This document shows, one piece after another, positions 47,501 to 58,718 of a stretch of 64,000 bases of DNA; positions within the stretch are counted from its first letter, which is position 1, and each line of letters begins with the position of its first letter. The stretch covers positions 9,421,460 to 9,485,459 of the forward strand of contig NC_087083.1 in assembly GCF_026151205.1 (NCBI RefSeq), written 5' to 3'. The notes under the pieces were generated by a model. The model saw only the letters and a list, made by a program, of their open reading frames with translations, did no database searches and was not told the DNA's origin. This stretch comes from Bolinopsis microptera. Taxonomy: Eukaryota > Ctenophora > Tentaculata > Lobata > Bolinopsidae. The translations under genes and the position numbers were made by a program.

Positions 47501-50500
47501 TTTGAGTGAGGGATCGGTAATTTAGGAATAGACTTATCACATTTGAGTGAGGGATTGGTAATTTAGGAATAGACTTATCACATTTGAGTGAGGGATTGGT
47601 AATTTAGGAATAGACTTATCACATTTGAGTGAGGGATTGGTAATTTAGGAATAGACTTATCACATTTGAGTGAGGGATTGGTAATTTAGGAATAGACTTA
47701 TCACATTTGAGTGAGGGATTGGTAATTTAGAAATAGACTTATCACATTTGAGTGAGGGATTGGTAATTTAGGAATAGACTTATCACATTTGAGTGAGGGA
47801 TTGGTAATTTAGGAATAGACTTATCACATTTGAGTGAGGGATCGGTAATTTAGGAATAGACTTATCACATTTGAGTGAGGGATTGGTAATTTAGGAATAG
47901 ACTTATCACATTTGAGTGAGGGATCGGTAATTTAGGAATAGACTTATCACATTTGAGTGAGGGATTGGTAATTTAGGACTTATCACATTTGAGTGAGGGA
48001 TTGGTAATTTAGGACTTATCACATTTGAGTGAGGGATCGGTAATTTAGGAATAGACTTATCACATTTGAGTGAGGGATTGGTAATTTAGGAATAGACTTA
48101 TCACATTTGAGTGAGGGATTGGTAATTTAGGAATAGACTTATCACATTTGAGTGAGGGATCGGTAATTTAGGAATAGACTTATCACATTTGAGTGAGGGA
48201 TCGGTGATTTAGGAATAGACTTATCACATTTGAGTGAGGGATCGGTGATTTAGGAATAGACTTATCACATTTGAGTGAGGGATCGGTAATTTAGGAATAG
48301 ACTTATCACATTTGAGTGAGGGATTGGTAATTTAGGAATATACTTATCACATTTGAGTGAGGGATCGGTAATTTAGGAATAGACTTATCACATTTGAGTG
48401 AGGGATTGGTAATTTAGGACTTATCACATTTGAGTGAGGGATCGGTAATTTAGGAATAGACTTATCACATTTGAGTGAGGGATTGGTAATTTAGGAATAG
48501 ACTTATCACATTTGAGTGAGGGATTGGTAATTTAGGAATAGACTTATCACATTTGAGTGAGGGATCGGTAATTTAGGAATAGACTTATCACATTTGAGTG
48601 AGGGATCGGTGATTTAGGAATAGACTTATCACATTTGAGTGAGGGATCGGTGATTTAGGAATAGACTTATCACATTTGAGTGAGGGATCGGTAATTTAGG
48701 AATAGACTTATCACATTTGAGTGAGGGATTGGTAATTTAGGACTTATCACATTTGAGTGAGGGATTGGTAATTTAGGACTTATCACATTTGAGTGAGGGA
48801 TCGGTAATTTAGGAATAGACTTATCACATTTGAGTGAGGGATTGGTAATTTAGGAATAGACTTATCACATTTGAGTGAGGGATTGGTAATTTAGGAATAG
48901 ACTTATCACATTTGAGTGAGGGATCGGTAATTTAGGAATAGACTTATCACATTTGAGTGAGGGATCGGTGATTTAGGAATAGACTTATCACATTTGAGTG
49001 AGGGATTGGTAATTTAGGAATAGACTTATCACATTTGAGTGAGGGATTGGTAATTTAGAAATAGACTTATCACATTTGAGTGAGGGATTGGTAATTTAGG
49101 AATAGACTTATCACATTTGAGTGAGGGATTGGTAATTTAGGAATAGACTTATCACATTTGAGTGAGGGATCGGTAATTTAGGAATAGACTTATCACATTT
49201 GAGTGAGGGATTGGTAATTTAGGAATAGACTTATCACATTTGAGTGAGGGATCGGTAATTTAGGAATAGACTTATCACATTTGAGTGAGGGATTGGTAAT
49301 TTAGGACTTATCACATTTGAGTGAGGGATTGGTAATTTAGGAATAGACTTATCACATTTGAGTGAGGGATTGGTAATTTAGGAATAGACTTATCACATTT
49401 GAGTGAGGGATTGGTAATTTAGGAATAGACTTATCACATTTGAGTGAGGGATCGGTAATTTAGGAATAGACTTATCACATTTGAGTGAGGGATCGGTGAT
49501 TTAGGAATAGACTTATCACATTTGAGTGAGGGATCGGTGATTTAGGAATAGACTTATCACATTTGAGTGAGGGATCGGTAATTTAGGAATAGACTTATCA
49601 CATTTGAGTGAGGGATTGGTAATTTAGGACTTATCACATTTGAGTGAGGGATTGGTAATTTAGGACTTATCACATTTGAGTGAGGGATCGGTAATTTAGG
49701 AATAGACTTATCACATTTGAGTGAGGGATTGGTAATTTAGGAATAGACTTATCACATTTGAGTGAGGGATTGGTAATTTAGGAATAGACTTATCACATTT
49801 GAGTGAGGGATCGGTAATTTAGGAATAGACTTATCACATTTGAGTGAGGGATCGGTGATTTAGGAATAGACTTATCACATTTGAGTGAGGGATCGGTGAT
49901 TTAGGAATAGACTTATCACATTTGAGTGAGGGATCGGTAATTTAGGAATAGACTTATCACATTTGAGTGAGGGATTGGTAATTTAGGACTTATCACATTT
50001 GAGTGAGGGATTGGTAATTTAGGACTTATCACATTTGAGTGAGGGATCGGTAATTTAGGAATAGACTTATCACATTTGAGTGAGGGATTGGTAATTTAGG
50101 AATAGACTTATCACATTTGAGTGAGGGATCGGTAATTTAGGACTTATCACATTTGAGTGAGGGATCGGTAATTTAGGAATAGACTTATCACATTATTTAA
50201 GTGAGGGATTGGTAATTTAGGAATAGACTTATCACATTATTTAAGTGAGGGATTGGTGATTTAGGAATAGACTTATCACATTTGAGTGAGGGATCGGTAA
50301 TTTAGGAATATACTTATCACATTTGAGTGAGGGATTGGTAATTTAGGAATAGACTTATCACATTTGAGTGAGGGATCGGTAATTTAGGAATATACTTATC
50401 ACATTTGAGTGAGGGATTGGTAATTTAGGAATATTCTTATCACATTTGAGTGAGGGATTGGTAATTTAGGAATAGACTTATCACATTTGAGTGAGGGATT

Positions 50501-53500
50501 GGTGATTTAGGAATAGACTTATCACATTTGAGTGAGGGATCGGTAATTTAGGAATAGACTTATCACATTTGAGTGAGGGATCGGTGATTTAGGAATAGAC
50601 TTATCACATTTGAGTGAGGGATCGGTAATTTAGGAATATACTTATCACATTTGAGTGAGGGATTGGTAATTTAGGAATATACTTATCACATTTGAGTGAG
50701 GGATCGGTAATTTAGGACTTATCACATTTGAGTGAGGGATCGGTAATTTAGGAATAGACTTATCACATTTGAGTGAGGGATTGGTAATTTAGGAATAGAC
50801 TTATCACATTTGAGTGAGGGATTGGTAATTTAGGAATAGACTTATCACATTTGAGTGAGGGATTGGTGATTTAGGAATAGACTTATCACATTTGAGTGAG
50901 GGATTGGTAATTTAGGAATAGACTTATCACATTTGAGTGAGGGATTGGTGATTTAGGAATAGACTTATCACATTTGAGTGAGGGATTGGTAATTTAGGAC
51001 TTATCACATTTGAGTGAGGGATTGGTAATTTAGGAATAGACTTATCACATTTGAGTGAGGGATCGGTGATTTAGGAATAGACTTATCACATTTGAGTGAG
51101 GGATCGGTAATTTAGGAATAGACTTATCACATTTGAGTGAGGGATTGGTAATTTAGGAATAGACTTATCACATTTGAGTGAGGGATTGGTTATTTAGGAA
51201 TAGACTTATCACATTTGAGTGAGGGATCGGTAATTTAGGACTTATCACATTTGAGTGAGGGATCGGTAATTTAGGACTTATCACATTTGAGTGAGGGATC
51301 GGTGATTTAGGAATAGACTTATCACATTTGAGTGAGGGATTGGTGATTTAGGAATAGACTTATCACATTTGAGTGAGGGATTGGTAATTTAGGAATAGAC
51401 TTATCACATTTGAGTGAGGGATTGGTGATTTAGGAATAGACTTATCACATTTGAGTGAGGGATCGGTGATTTAGGAATAGACTTATCACATTTGAGTGAG
51501 GGATCGGTGATTTAGGAATAGACTTATCACAACCACATTAATCGCTGATCAATAGCGGAAACAAGCTTTAAAACTACATAATTAGTACCTCGCTATAACA
51601 CGGACTTCCTTATAACGCAGTTTTAAAAAACAAATTCATTTTCCCTCATACCAATAAAGCAATAAGAGTAAAGTAATAAAACTGACCTTGATAGCGCAGG
51701 CGCCGTTGCACTGAGACCAACAAAGTCTCTTGTGGCACCCGTAAGTACAGCCTGATTCAGAGTGACAGGGCTCCGCGTCACCCCAGTAACAGTTAGCTGA
51801 AAATAGAGGAATAAAGTGAAATAAAGTGAAATAAAGTGAAATAAAGTGAAATAAAGTGAAATAAAGTGAAATAAAGTGAAATAGCGAAACAGCGAAAGAA
51901 AAATAGATCAATCTGTTTGCTTGAAGCAAAACATTTTTTGAGAATTTTACAATATAATTTGGAACGTCACAGTAAAATGCTATTCAAAAAAGACCTAAGT
52001 GGGTGAATTGTGATTTTGATTGCACAATGTTCTACTGGGTAGTGAGGTATCAAACTTTTGCTGTAAAAAGGGATCAAGCTGTCTCATTTTAAAGCTTTCT
52101 TCGTTATGTAATGTCCTGATATAGCTGTTGAGCATATATTAAAGTATTGAGACAAGGAATGGAAACTGCCATGTCGGGCGCTATAAGCTATTACCACAGT
52201 TTAAAGTTTGTCTGATATCAAGACTGAGATAAAATGATTTGTAGACGGGACAATTTACGAGTAAGCCGAAAGTTATGATATTTCAGGTTTATTTTGTTTT
52301 AATACACCTACTGTATGACAAATAATTAAACAAAAATTTAAACTGGTACACGGTCAGTGCTGATGAAGACTAAAATTGATTTCAGGTTCTTGGGACATAT
52401 CCGCTCAGCATTTATTACAGTATTACCCTTAATTTAAATTACCAATAGTTAATTGATTACTTATAATTAACTCATTACTGCGAAATCTTGCACTGTATAT
52501 CTTAAAAATTGGAATGTACTTATCAAACTTTGGCATTCGCACTGCCGGCAATTTAAGAAAGCAAGCTAAAAAAGCAATTATAACTTTGCTGACCAACATT
52601 GCGTGATCTGATTATTTAATCTTTTAATAAATCGAAACTGGAATAGCATGTTTAGTGTTAAATTAACCTACAGTTTAGTTTTACCGACACCAAGACTTAT
52701 TAAGTTATAACTTAGGAATAACGCGAAAGTTTACCTGTCACCAGACATTATTAAATTAATCAATATAATATTCCGTTAAAGTATAACTGCAAACCATTTC
52801 AATTATTGAGGTTAGCGAGGCACTATATTGAGGCTCAATAAATTGATTTGCTAATCCAAATTCTTCCCGACAGTACAAGGATTATATCTTACGAACAATC
52901 ATTATCTAACATGGTCAATGGTGATTTATGTTAAAAAGTTAAAAACGCGAATGGTAACTGCATGGCGACGACACAATTGCTGCGCTGCGCGCATGGGTAA
53001 CCATGACAACGACACAATTACTGCACTGTAACCTTCAATTAAGTTTTGCTGATATCAAGAGAGTGATTCAATTAAAAAATTGGATCGAACATTTTAATTT
53101 TCTCTTTTGGTTATGTCTGGATACAGCAGCTCATGAACGACAAGCGTTTATACTTTTACAGTAGGAATTGAAACTGTTCAGTTCTAAAGATATTAACTTA
53201 TTGAGATTTTAAGATTGTTATTACATGATGCTTGCACTTAGTTACTGAAATTTGTATAGTCGGACGTGGTAGAAAATTCAGTTCTTAAACGTGACCACTT
53301 TTAGGATTAACCCGAGAGTTTGATGGTCATCCAGCTCAATAACATGACGTGATCAGGTCAACTGACTAACAAATCAAAGACTTTGTACCTGAAATGAGCT
53401 TCGTGACGGGTGTTATTTCTAGTTAATAAACCTATCAGTTTTCTGGTTTGTTGAGAAATTCAAATACACTTCAAATAGCATCTACTGATATCAGACATTT

Positions 53501-53796
53501 TCTGATTGCATTTAGAAATTAAACGATTATTTTAAAAACCGCCATGGCGGCCACCGTAAATGTTCAATGTTTTAAAAAAATTCTGATAGTTGCCTACTAT
53601 TAATAATAACCGATTTCAATAACTTACAATGGTAACTTTCTATAGTGCTTTACTAACTATATTAATCAAGTTTAATAACTTACCAACTAACCTTTACTAT
53701 TTAAAGTAACTAACCTGATCTATCTTCAGGCTGATCCTGAGCGGCTACAAAAGCCAACAAAGCCGTTAAAACAGCGACTGCAACAAACACTCTCAT
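41343..53796 (-). CDS. Small secreted cysteine-rich protein, three exons (join 41343-41555, 51687-51796, 53715-53796)
   Basis: The spliced product is 134 residues. Exon 1 encodes a clear signal peptide (MRVFVAVAVLTALLAFVAA), probably cut before Q20. Exon 2 (residues 28-64) has seven cysteines: C30, C38, C44, C48, C53, C57, C61. Exon 3 (65-134) has another seven: C94, C97, C101, C113, C119, C127, C131. The two exons share the pattern CY-x-x-D ... C-x5-C-x7/8-C-x3-C (C30-C57 and C101-C131), so they look like a duplicated module. Splice sites are GT-AG with matching phases (phase 1, then phase 0), and the joined frame is open to TGA at 41343-41345. Intron 1 is 1,918 bp; intron 2 is 10,131 bp and almost entirely satellite. 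I do not recognise the family. It is presumably an extracellular disulfide-rich protein, function unknown. Confidence 0.75.
41562..51531. repeat. Giant intronic minisatellite, 41-bp and 36-bp units, about 250 copies
   Basis: The 41-bp unit is TTTGAGTGAGGGATTGGTAA plus TTTAGGAATAGACTTATCAC plus A. A 36-bp form lacks AATAG. Recurrent variants are GATTGG/GATCGG, GTAATTT/GTGATTT, ATAGAC/ATATAC and an ATT insertion before TTTGAG. The array fills about 98% of intron 2 of the cysteine-rich gene and ends about 6 bp from the exon 3 acceptor. Each unit carries CTTATCA (TGATAAG on the gene's sense strand), a WGATAR GATA-factor consensus, and GATTGG units also carry an inverted CCAAT. Segments are duplicated at higher order (see 42420-45740). 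True copy number may be collapsed or expanded by assembly. Confidence 0.97.
42420..45740. repeat. Higher-order tandem duplication within the satellite, 1,711-bp offset
   Basis: Rare variants recur at a constant 1,711-bp offset: TATTTGAG after ACAT (42511 and 44222), GACGTATC (43533 and 45244), ATTTTAGTGA (43661 and 45372). The order of T/C and 41/36-bp variants also matches from about 42,420 to 44,030, and the copies diverge near 45,740. Confidence 0.85.
51532..51686. other. Non-satellite edge of intron 2 (5' splice side)
   Basis: The only non-repetitive part of intron 2, about 155 bp, holding the GTCAGT donor at its right end. Confidence 0.6.
51687..51796 (-). CDS. Exon 2 of the cysteine-rich secreted protein
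   Basis: 110 bp, phase 1 in and phase 0 out, flanked by TATTTTCAG and GTCAGT. It encodes the first cysteine module (NCYWGDAEPC ... CNGACAIK). Confidence 0.78.
51808..51885. repeat. 10-bp AATAAAGTGA minisatellite in intron 1
   Basis: About seven copies next to the exon 2 acceptor. On the gene's strand it reads as TTTCACTTTA repeats, i.e. a pyrimidine-rich tract leading into the splice acceptor. Confidence 0.9.
51886..53714. other. Intron 1 of the cysteine-rich gene
   Basis: AT-rich, no CACGTG, and no other gene seen. It contains a small direct repeat near 52965-53025 (GGCGACGACACAATTGCTGC / CAACGACACAATTACTGCAC). Confidence 0.6.
53715..53796 (-). CDS. Exon 1 of the cysteine-rich secreted protein (signal peptide)
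   Basis: 82 bp: 27 codons plus one base, ending TCAG before the donor GTTAGT. The ATG at 53794-53796 is the only in-frame start giving a signal peptide and lies about 50 nt downstream of the predicted transcription start. Confidence 0.8.
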
Positions 53797-53873
53797 TGTT
53801 AACAAGTTAAGACGTGAAACAGACTTTTAAAAAGTAATCGTGGTTTAAGTGAGGAACACGGCTCTACCTTGAT

Positions 53874-53881
53874 CTTATATA
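53874..53881 (-). promoter_or_regulatory. TATA box of the cysteine-rich gene
   Basis: TATATAAG on the minus strand, about 80 bp upstream of the ATG. A start near 53845-53850 would leave a 5' UTR of about 50 nt. Position and spacing fit a TATA-driven, probably highly or tissue-specifically expressed gene (inference). Confidence 0.6.
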
Positions 53882-53885
53882 TTTC

Positions 53886-55210
53886 ATTTAGACTGTTCCA
53901 GCTGCTTGATTGTGTTAGCACAATTGACAACTTTGTATCGCGGGGAACTAAATAGATTTAAGTTTAACTAGGGAGAATTAGCACCTTAAGGGTTTTTAAT
54001 TAGATTCGCAGATTTTAAAGATTGTTTCCAGATGGTAAAGTTTGTAGACCGTGAATTACAACGGGCTTTAATCAAGACGTTTCCAGAATTTGTAAATTTT
54101 AAAGTAAATTTTAAAGTACAGTTACAAGTGAACACTTACAAGGAGGTGGCAGTTACTACATTCTTACGACTTGTTTGTTTACAGGGTTACTGTGTATTTT
54201 GAACTGGTGAAGATTTAGCAACTAAACTTATTTTCAGAAATTGAAATTTTTGAGTGCTAGGAAATCATAGTTTTTTCAATCAATTCCTTATTAATATAAT
54301 TAGGCAATAAAAATGATTCACCATGATAGCTTTCACTTCTTTTCAATACCAACTTTGATCGGAAACCTAAAACTTTGAAAGTTTTACGGTTGATTATTTT
54401 ACCAGCTTGATTTCCCCACAATATTGCTTCATAACCGTCATAATGTTTATAACGATTCCCTAAGTATAATGAAGTTGATAAGTTTGATGATCAAACACAA
54501 TAAAGACTGCTCCGCTATATCAACTGATTACTGGCCACAAACCCTTAGCCCTGGCACACGAAAATCTAGCTTGACAAGGATCTTGCGATTGTTTACAAAT
54601 TAAATCAAACTAGAAGCACGGTCTCGCACGTTAACAAACACCATCCAATCATATTGTCAGATTCACCATGACAACCAACCAGGACTCTTCCTCACAATCA
54701 CGTGACCACAACTTCGCGGGGAGAATTTAGTTTAATTTGCCCTTAGCGTGGGGTAAGATAAAGCTGATCAGGGATAAAGGAAGCAAGTAAAGCCACGTGA
54801 CATGAGTAAAACTAGGCACATGACATGGAGAACTGAGCTGTTCGAAGTAGTGAGGGTAAAACTCAGTGGTGGCAGTCTGTACCAGCTGTCGTGGTCCGAG
54901 GATTAGTGAAATTGACTGCAAGCCTTCCTAAGTTAAGTAGAGTGTGCCGGACATATGAACAAGATACTGACGGTGCGGTGAACCATATTTGCTTCAGAAA
55001 CGTATACTATTGCTATACGGTATAGCAAAGTTAACCGATCAGTCACTGTCACGTGTCAAAACAACACAGTCCACATTCAGAACCCATATCTATAACCGAA
55101 CTGAACGATTACAAAATTTCTATATTGGCGTGTATGAAAATAGATTTTGCTTACGGTGTACGAGGTATCTCTATTAAGGAATGATTCGTAGAGTTCTGGA
55201 ATTTACCGGG
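53886..55210. other. Intergenic DNA upstream of the cysteine-rich gene
   Basis: No gene recognised. CACGTG resumes at 54698, 54794 and 55049 after a gap of about 14 kb across the gene and its satellite. Confidence 0.5.
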
Positions 55211-55214
55211 GAAG

Positions 55215-55975
55215 CTGTAGGTTTGTAAAACTAAAAACATGCTACCTCCCTACCTAAGGTTAAGTGTCTTCTAAATCCTTAAGTCACAATTCTGAAAACG
55301 GAAATGTCAATACTTCAATAGTTTAGCTAAAGCAGTTGATACTTTGATAGTTAGATCAAAAGTAGAGTTAAAAACAGAGATGGGGAATATAATTGGACTG
55401 TGACAACAAGGAATGATCTGACTCCAATAAAATTCAACTGGTATGCAGGCCGGAGGAGGAGGAGGAACGCCTGCGGAGGAGGAACGTGCCAGCAAAACAC
55501 CAGCTCTGTAAAACTTAAATCATGTTTTAAAACAAACACGGTAACTTCTTAGTTTTAAAGCTGAAAACAGATGTCAATGCTTAAGGAATTATGTGAATGA
55601 CATGCTTCATCAGGGAATCAGGGAAATCACTTAAAAACTAGTTCTAAAGCTACCACGCCGCCTTCTGAGCTTACTCTAATGGAATTCTTATTCGATTGAA
55701 AACCTAGAAGTGAAGTGGAGATAACTTACAATAGCAGCTGAAAACGTTTTTTTAAATTCGTAGGCACAAACTTTAAAACATGACGATAGGGGCTTAACTC
55801 AAAACTGATCCTTGTTTGATGTAAAACTGTAACAGAATTGCCGTAAAGAACTGAAATCATGTTTTAACTTTTTAAAACAACACCTTTCTACCCGTAGTTA
55901 AGATTCTTCTAAGTCCTTAAATCACAATACTATAAACGGAAATGTCAATATACTTCAATAGTTTGGCAATATAAA
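55215..55975 (+). repeat. Spaced direct duplication, about 610 bp apart
   Basis: The block TCTAAATCCTTAAGTCACAA, AACGGAAATGTCAATACTTC and AATAGTTT at 55270-55325 recurs at 55910-55965 with a few changes. Flanking AAATCATGTTTTAA phrases recur too. Confidence 0.75.
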
Positions 55976-58189
55976 GATGCTACTACATACAAGAGTTGCG
56001 AAGATCAAAACTTCAAAAGTAAAATTCAGAACTTGAACATGGTGATAGATACATGAATTTAAAAACATACGCTGAAGGTTAAGTCCCGCCTTCCTGTCTT
56101 CCAGTCTGCAGTCCTCAGCTTAGTGGTTCTCCAAAGTGAAAACCTAGATAAGAGGATGACGTTGCTTCAAGTTCGATATTGTGGAGAGTGTAGGCTGTTA
56201 TAGCTGCTGCAAAACTCAAAAGTTTGCTGAGATTCAAAGTACAAAGTTAAGGAAAGGTAAATCTCTAGAAACCTCTTAGTAATCTCTAGAAATCTCTAGA
56301 AACCTCTAGAAATCTCTAAAAATCTTTAGAAACCTGCTTGAAATTTGCCATCTCCACAAGTTGCGTGATATTATTTTGTTATGAACTCATAGTCATACTT
56401 TTGCATAGTCACAGATAATGTGCTGGTCCAAATTTGGATGAAAAAAAAACCTGTGATCTTACTTCGGGCAATTCTTTAATCATTCCTGATTATTATTTTG
56501 AGCATGGGAACGCCATTCTAATCACTGTCTTTAAAATTACCAAATTAGAGACAGGTTGAAAAAAGGGTGACACCACTCGGAAAAGGTCGGACGATATTTA
56601 ATCCAGCTTTGTGATTGGAGGAAGAAGCCCCATTCTGATGTTGGATTGGTTGAGCGTTCAGAAACATTCAGAAAGAGGTTCACGATAATGCTGGGCCGGC
56701 GACATTCAGTCTGAGAACAACAGCGAGAAAATTATGATATAAAATAAAAAACAATCAGAGACTAAAGCATTAGAAATGCCAAATTACAACATATACTGTT
56801 AGTGGGGGTGACACACGCGAAACACGCCTTATCGATTACATTCAGACACTAAAAACATGTTATATGGCAAGGTGAAGTGTTCCATCTAAAGTCTGGTCAG
56901 CTGACAACACGCCGCCAATACGCAATGGGTCCGAGATCACGTGATAGGGTCAAGATCACATGATCAAAGATACAGTTGTCTCGGGTAGACAGCAGTAATT
57001 CATTTTCATTTTCAGACCTTCTCCGACCTGATATCAAATCTTACCATTAATCTGAAGAATCAAATCACAGATTCCTAGCTTTAGCCAATCAGATTCCCTG
57101 TTTTATGAACACGTGACACTTACTTTGATCACGTGACCTGTAGCGTTTAACACATACTCAGGGGATCGTATCGGGGTATCTGACTTTTACTGATTACCGA
57201 ACGATCGAACATGTGAATTGTATCACATTGTGGGGTTATTTTCAGAGGGTAGAAGATTGGGATGTTACAATGTTTACTTTCAGGCTATTATAACTGGGGT
57301 TTTGGGATTTTGAGAATCTTCACGGCGCTGGCTTTGAGATTGACATTGTTTTTAATTTGAATATCTGAAGGCCACATTTACGAAATCTGCTGTGAAAATT
57401 AATGTGAATCGATATTAAATGAAAAATGAAAGTTTATTCACAGAAGAAAGTCTACAAGTCTTCAATGATCATTAAAACTTCAAAAAGAAGTTTCCGGAAT
57501 ATGGAAATATGTCGGACAACTCAAACAATCCACAATTCTTCCGCAGCCAATCCAAAAATTTGATCTCAATTCCGATTCTTTGCACCAAGTTTTAAAATAA
57601 CCATAATATATTATCTGATTTTATTAAAAACTAGCCACACTATTTACGATCTGACATGATAATTGCAAGCTGTAAATCAGACAGGAGCTTTAATACGTCA
57701 GCGTCTGAAAACTTTGAAATTAATTTGACGCGTCGTCCTCCATATCTCCATCATTTTCTGGTTCTACTCAGCGAGTTTTAAATGATATAAAGGGTTTGTT
57801 CAGTACGGAGCATAGCATCTAGTGATTAATTCTGTAGCAATCGATATCGAGATATAGTTAAACGTTGCCGATACAAGCTAAAACACAAGCCATGTCAAAA
57901 CTCAGATGTCAGATATCTTAAAATCACTAATACACGACGACTACCGCGACTGGCGATCTGATTGGACTATTAGAAATAATTCAAAACCAAGGCATCTTTA
58001 AAAGATTTTAAATGTATTAATTATTGATACCAGCAAGCTCCAACGCTAGCAGTTTATAGATCCTATAAAATAACTTCAGACGTGTAATTATTTTAAGCTC
58101 GACGGAAGATAAATGTGTCCCGCAAATTTTCAGACTAATTCGACAGCTTGATTAGGATCATATCAGCATTTATTTTGCTTATCTTACTT
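55976..58189. other. Intergenic DNA, no gene seen
   Basis: It contains a short AATCTCTAGAAACC repeat run (56262-56335) and CACGTG at 56938, 57110 and 57129. No domain-bearing frame. Confidence 0.5.
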
Positions 58190-58202
58190 ATGATCCAGAA
58201 AA
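58190..58202. repeat. Target-site duplication, left copy (3' side of the retroelement)
   Basis: ATGATCCAGAAAA, identical to 62055-62067. Variable-length TSDs are usual for Penelope-like elements. Confidence 0.85.
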
Positions 58203-58204
58203 GG

Positions 58205-58718
58205 TAGGAGAGTTAGAATTAACCCAAATATCAGGGACACGAATGACTACTCCAGGATTTTAAGAAACTAAACTTTCAACACTGAAAACATTCAGATTCT
58301 TGCCAAATATATTTCGATTGTAGTCATCTCCAGTGACATTGAACCTAAAAAATGTTAAAAGGTTAGTGAAACTCAAACCGTTACAAAATTAAGAATCCGA
58401 AAAAGGTAAAAAGATCATATTAAGGTTTATGGAATATAGGTAATCCAAAGGGATTGACAGTATTAAGGCCAAAAGGTCTAAGAGAATTAAGCAAATGTAT
58501 GTAGTTATTTTCTTTTACTTCAAGTGTACTGGGACTGCAATTCTCTAAAATAAAAGTTCTAAAAGTTTCATTAAAATCTGTATGTACTCCTAAACCGTGG
58601 TCAATTAAGTGAACTCCTAGGCTATACTCATCACTAGTAATATCAAATGCTCTACCATCAACGATTTCATAAAATTTGGACCTGTGTCCGTCCATCCTTT
58701 TATGCAAGCTATTAATAG
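58205..58718 (-). repeat. 3' pseudo-LTR of the PLE
   Basis: 514-bp repeat covering the last ~100 codons of the ORF plus the 3' UTR. Identical to 61525-62038. Confidence 0.93.

Noticed and set aside
41562-51531. CRISPR-like array
   Set aside because: Units are contiguous with no unique spacers, and the context is eukaryotic; it is a minisatellite.
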